Assembly: GCA_013399695.1 (NCBI GenBank)
Contig: VXAU01003708.1
Span: forward strand, 1,029,114 to 1,093,113
Source: Formicarius rufipectus
Lineage: Eukaryota > Chordata > Aves > Passeriformes > Formicariidae
DNA: 64,000 nt
Direction of reading: 5' to 3'
Under the pieces are notes generated by a model. That model did no database searches. It saw only the letters and a program-made list of their open reading frames with translations, and was not told the origin of the DNA. The first letter of the stretch is position 1. Every line of letters starts with the position of its first letter. Shown here piece by piece: positions 63,631 through 64,000 of the stretch. Position numbers and translations under genes: made by a program.

Positions 63631-63965
63631 AGCGGCTCAGAGCGCGCTCGCAGGCGGCTGAGATACCTCGGGAAGGGACGTGAGGGCTGCTGCCAGCTCT
63701 GGGGAGAACCGGGGGGGAAAAGGACGGGGAAGAAAAGAAAGGGGGGAGAAAAAAAAAAAAGTAATCTCGCTCGGCTTGGTTCGCTCAAAGCAAAAACGCA
63801 ATTAAAATCATTACAGCGAAGCGGCAGCAGACGGCTCGCTCGCAGCGCGCCCGGCGATGCTCTCCGCGCCGGGGCCGCACGGACATCCCGAGTTGCGCGG
63901 CGGTGCGGAGGGGGCTGCGCTGCGCCCCGCGCAGTCCTGTCCGTAGGCACTCTCACTGGGGCGGG
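63631..63965. promoter_or_regulatory. CpG island, probable promoter or first exon
   Basis: About 38 CpG in about 335 bp by hand count. The plus strand contains GGGGCGGG (63958-63965), an SP1/KLF-type GC box that reads CCCGCCCC on the minus strand. This is a typical TATA-less vertebrate CpG-island promoter. Direction is undecided. If transcription runs leftward, a possible donor GAG|GTATCT exists on the minus strand (plus 63663-63669), and most of this window would be first intron. If rightward, the window is upstream flank. A 110-codon minus frame spans the island but is arginine/proline-rich, as expected by chance in CpG DNA. The gene is not identified. Confidence 0.75.
63701..63746 (+). other. 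Relaxed G-quadruplex motif in the CpG island
   Basis: Four G-runs (63701-63704, 63711-63717, 63726-63729, 63741-63746) are separated by loops of 6, 8 and 11 bases. Two loops exceed the classic limit of seven, so stability is less certain. The tract is pure purine except for a few C. Promoter-proximal quadruplexes are common in vertebrate CpG islands. Confidence 0.5.
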
Positions 63966-64000
63966 ATTTTTAACAGAATTTAAGGAAAAAAAAAAAGGGG

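Noticed and set aside
63624..63956. 110-codon minus frame across the right-hand CpG island
   Set aside because: Arg/Pro/Ala-rich translation typical of CpG-island DNA, with no recognised N-terminus or domain.
1..64000. CRISPR arrays, operons, tRNA or rRNA genes
   Set aside because: No spaced direct repeats, no ribosome-binding-site-led genes and no cloverleaf or rRNA motifs were seen. The sequence is vertebrate non-coding DNA.

Overview
This window looks like vertebrate, most likely avian, non-coding nuclear DNA. Three things point to a bird. A CR1 LINE 3' tail ends in the CR1-type GATTCTATGA motif (about 49608-49656). A second CR1 fragment lies antisense (about 34088-34400). Recognisable transposons are very sparse, and I see no Alu, B1 or L1-like mammalian sequence. 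A few very old amniote repeats also remain: a MIR-like element at about 43952-44092, and three short pieces that resemble old palindromic amniote repeats. There is no bacterial-style gene organisation. No open frame is long or family-like enough to be called a gene; the longest is 218 codons at 55704-56360 and looks like chance.

Layout. Positions 1-9860 are AT-rich single-copy DNA with no recognisable gene. A probable solo endogenous-retrovirus LTR, antisense, sits at 9861-10182, with TATA, CCAAT and AATAAA signals in the expected order. A 72-bp poly(A) tract follows at 11103. Positions 11175-34080 are mostly unremarkable. They contain a perfect 11-bp-arm hairpin (12449-12473), an RFX X-box-like site (18148), a 54-bp tandem duplication (22845-22952), and a very C-rich tract that would form a G-quadruplex on the minus strand, only 27 bases from a 40-base assembly gap (25633-25672). 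The CR1 fragment at 34088-34400 is followed by a conserved-looking AT-rich block (35540-36090) that starts with a second X-box-like site. Positions 43950-46900 hold the MIR, a 20-bp perfect palindrome, a CpG-rich block (46140-46440) with a (CCAAG)5 repeat, and another conserved-looking block. The right end (63631-63965) is a classic CpG island with a relaxed G-quadruplex motif and GC boxes. It is probably the promoter or first exon of a gene whose identity and direction I cannot read.

Interpretation. The simplest model is a long first intron or upstream regulatory flank attached to the CpG-island promoter at the right edge, with scattered putative enhancers. Low transposon content over 64 kb, long AT-rich stretches and interspersed CpG-rich blocks fit the surroundings of a developmental regulator, but the gene is not identified here. 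No convincing new system was found. The most testable oddities are the paired X-box-like sites, the internal CpG-rich block next to conserved-looking DNA, the quadruplex-adjacent gap, and the LTR with intact promoter signals.
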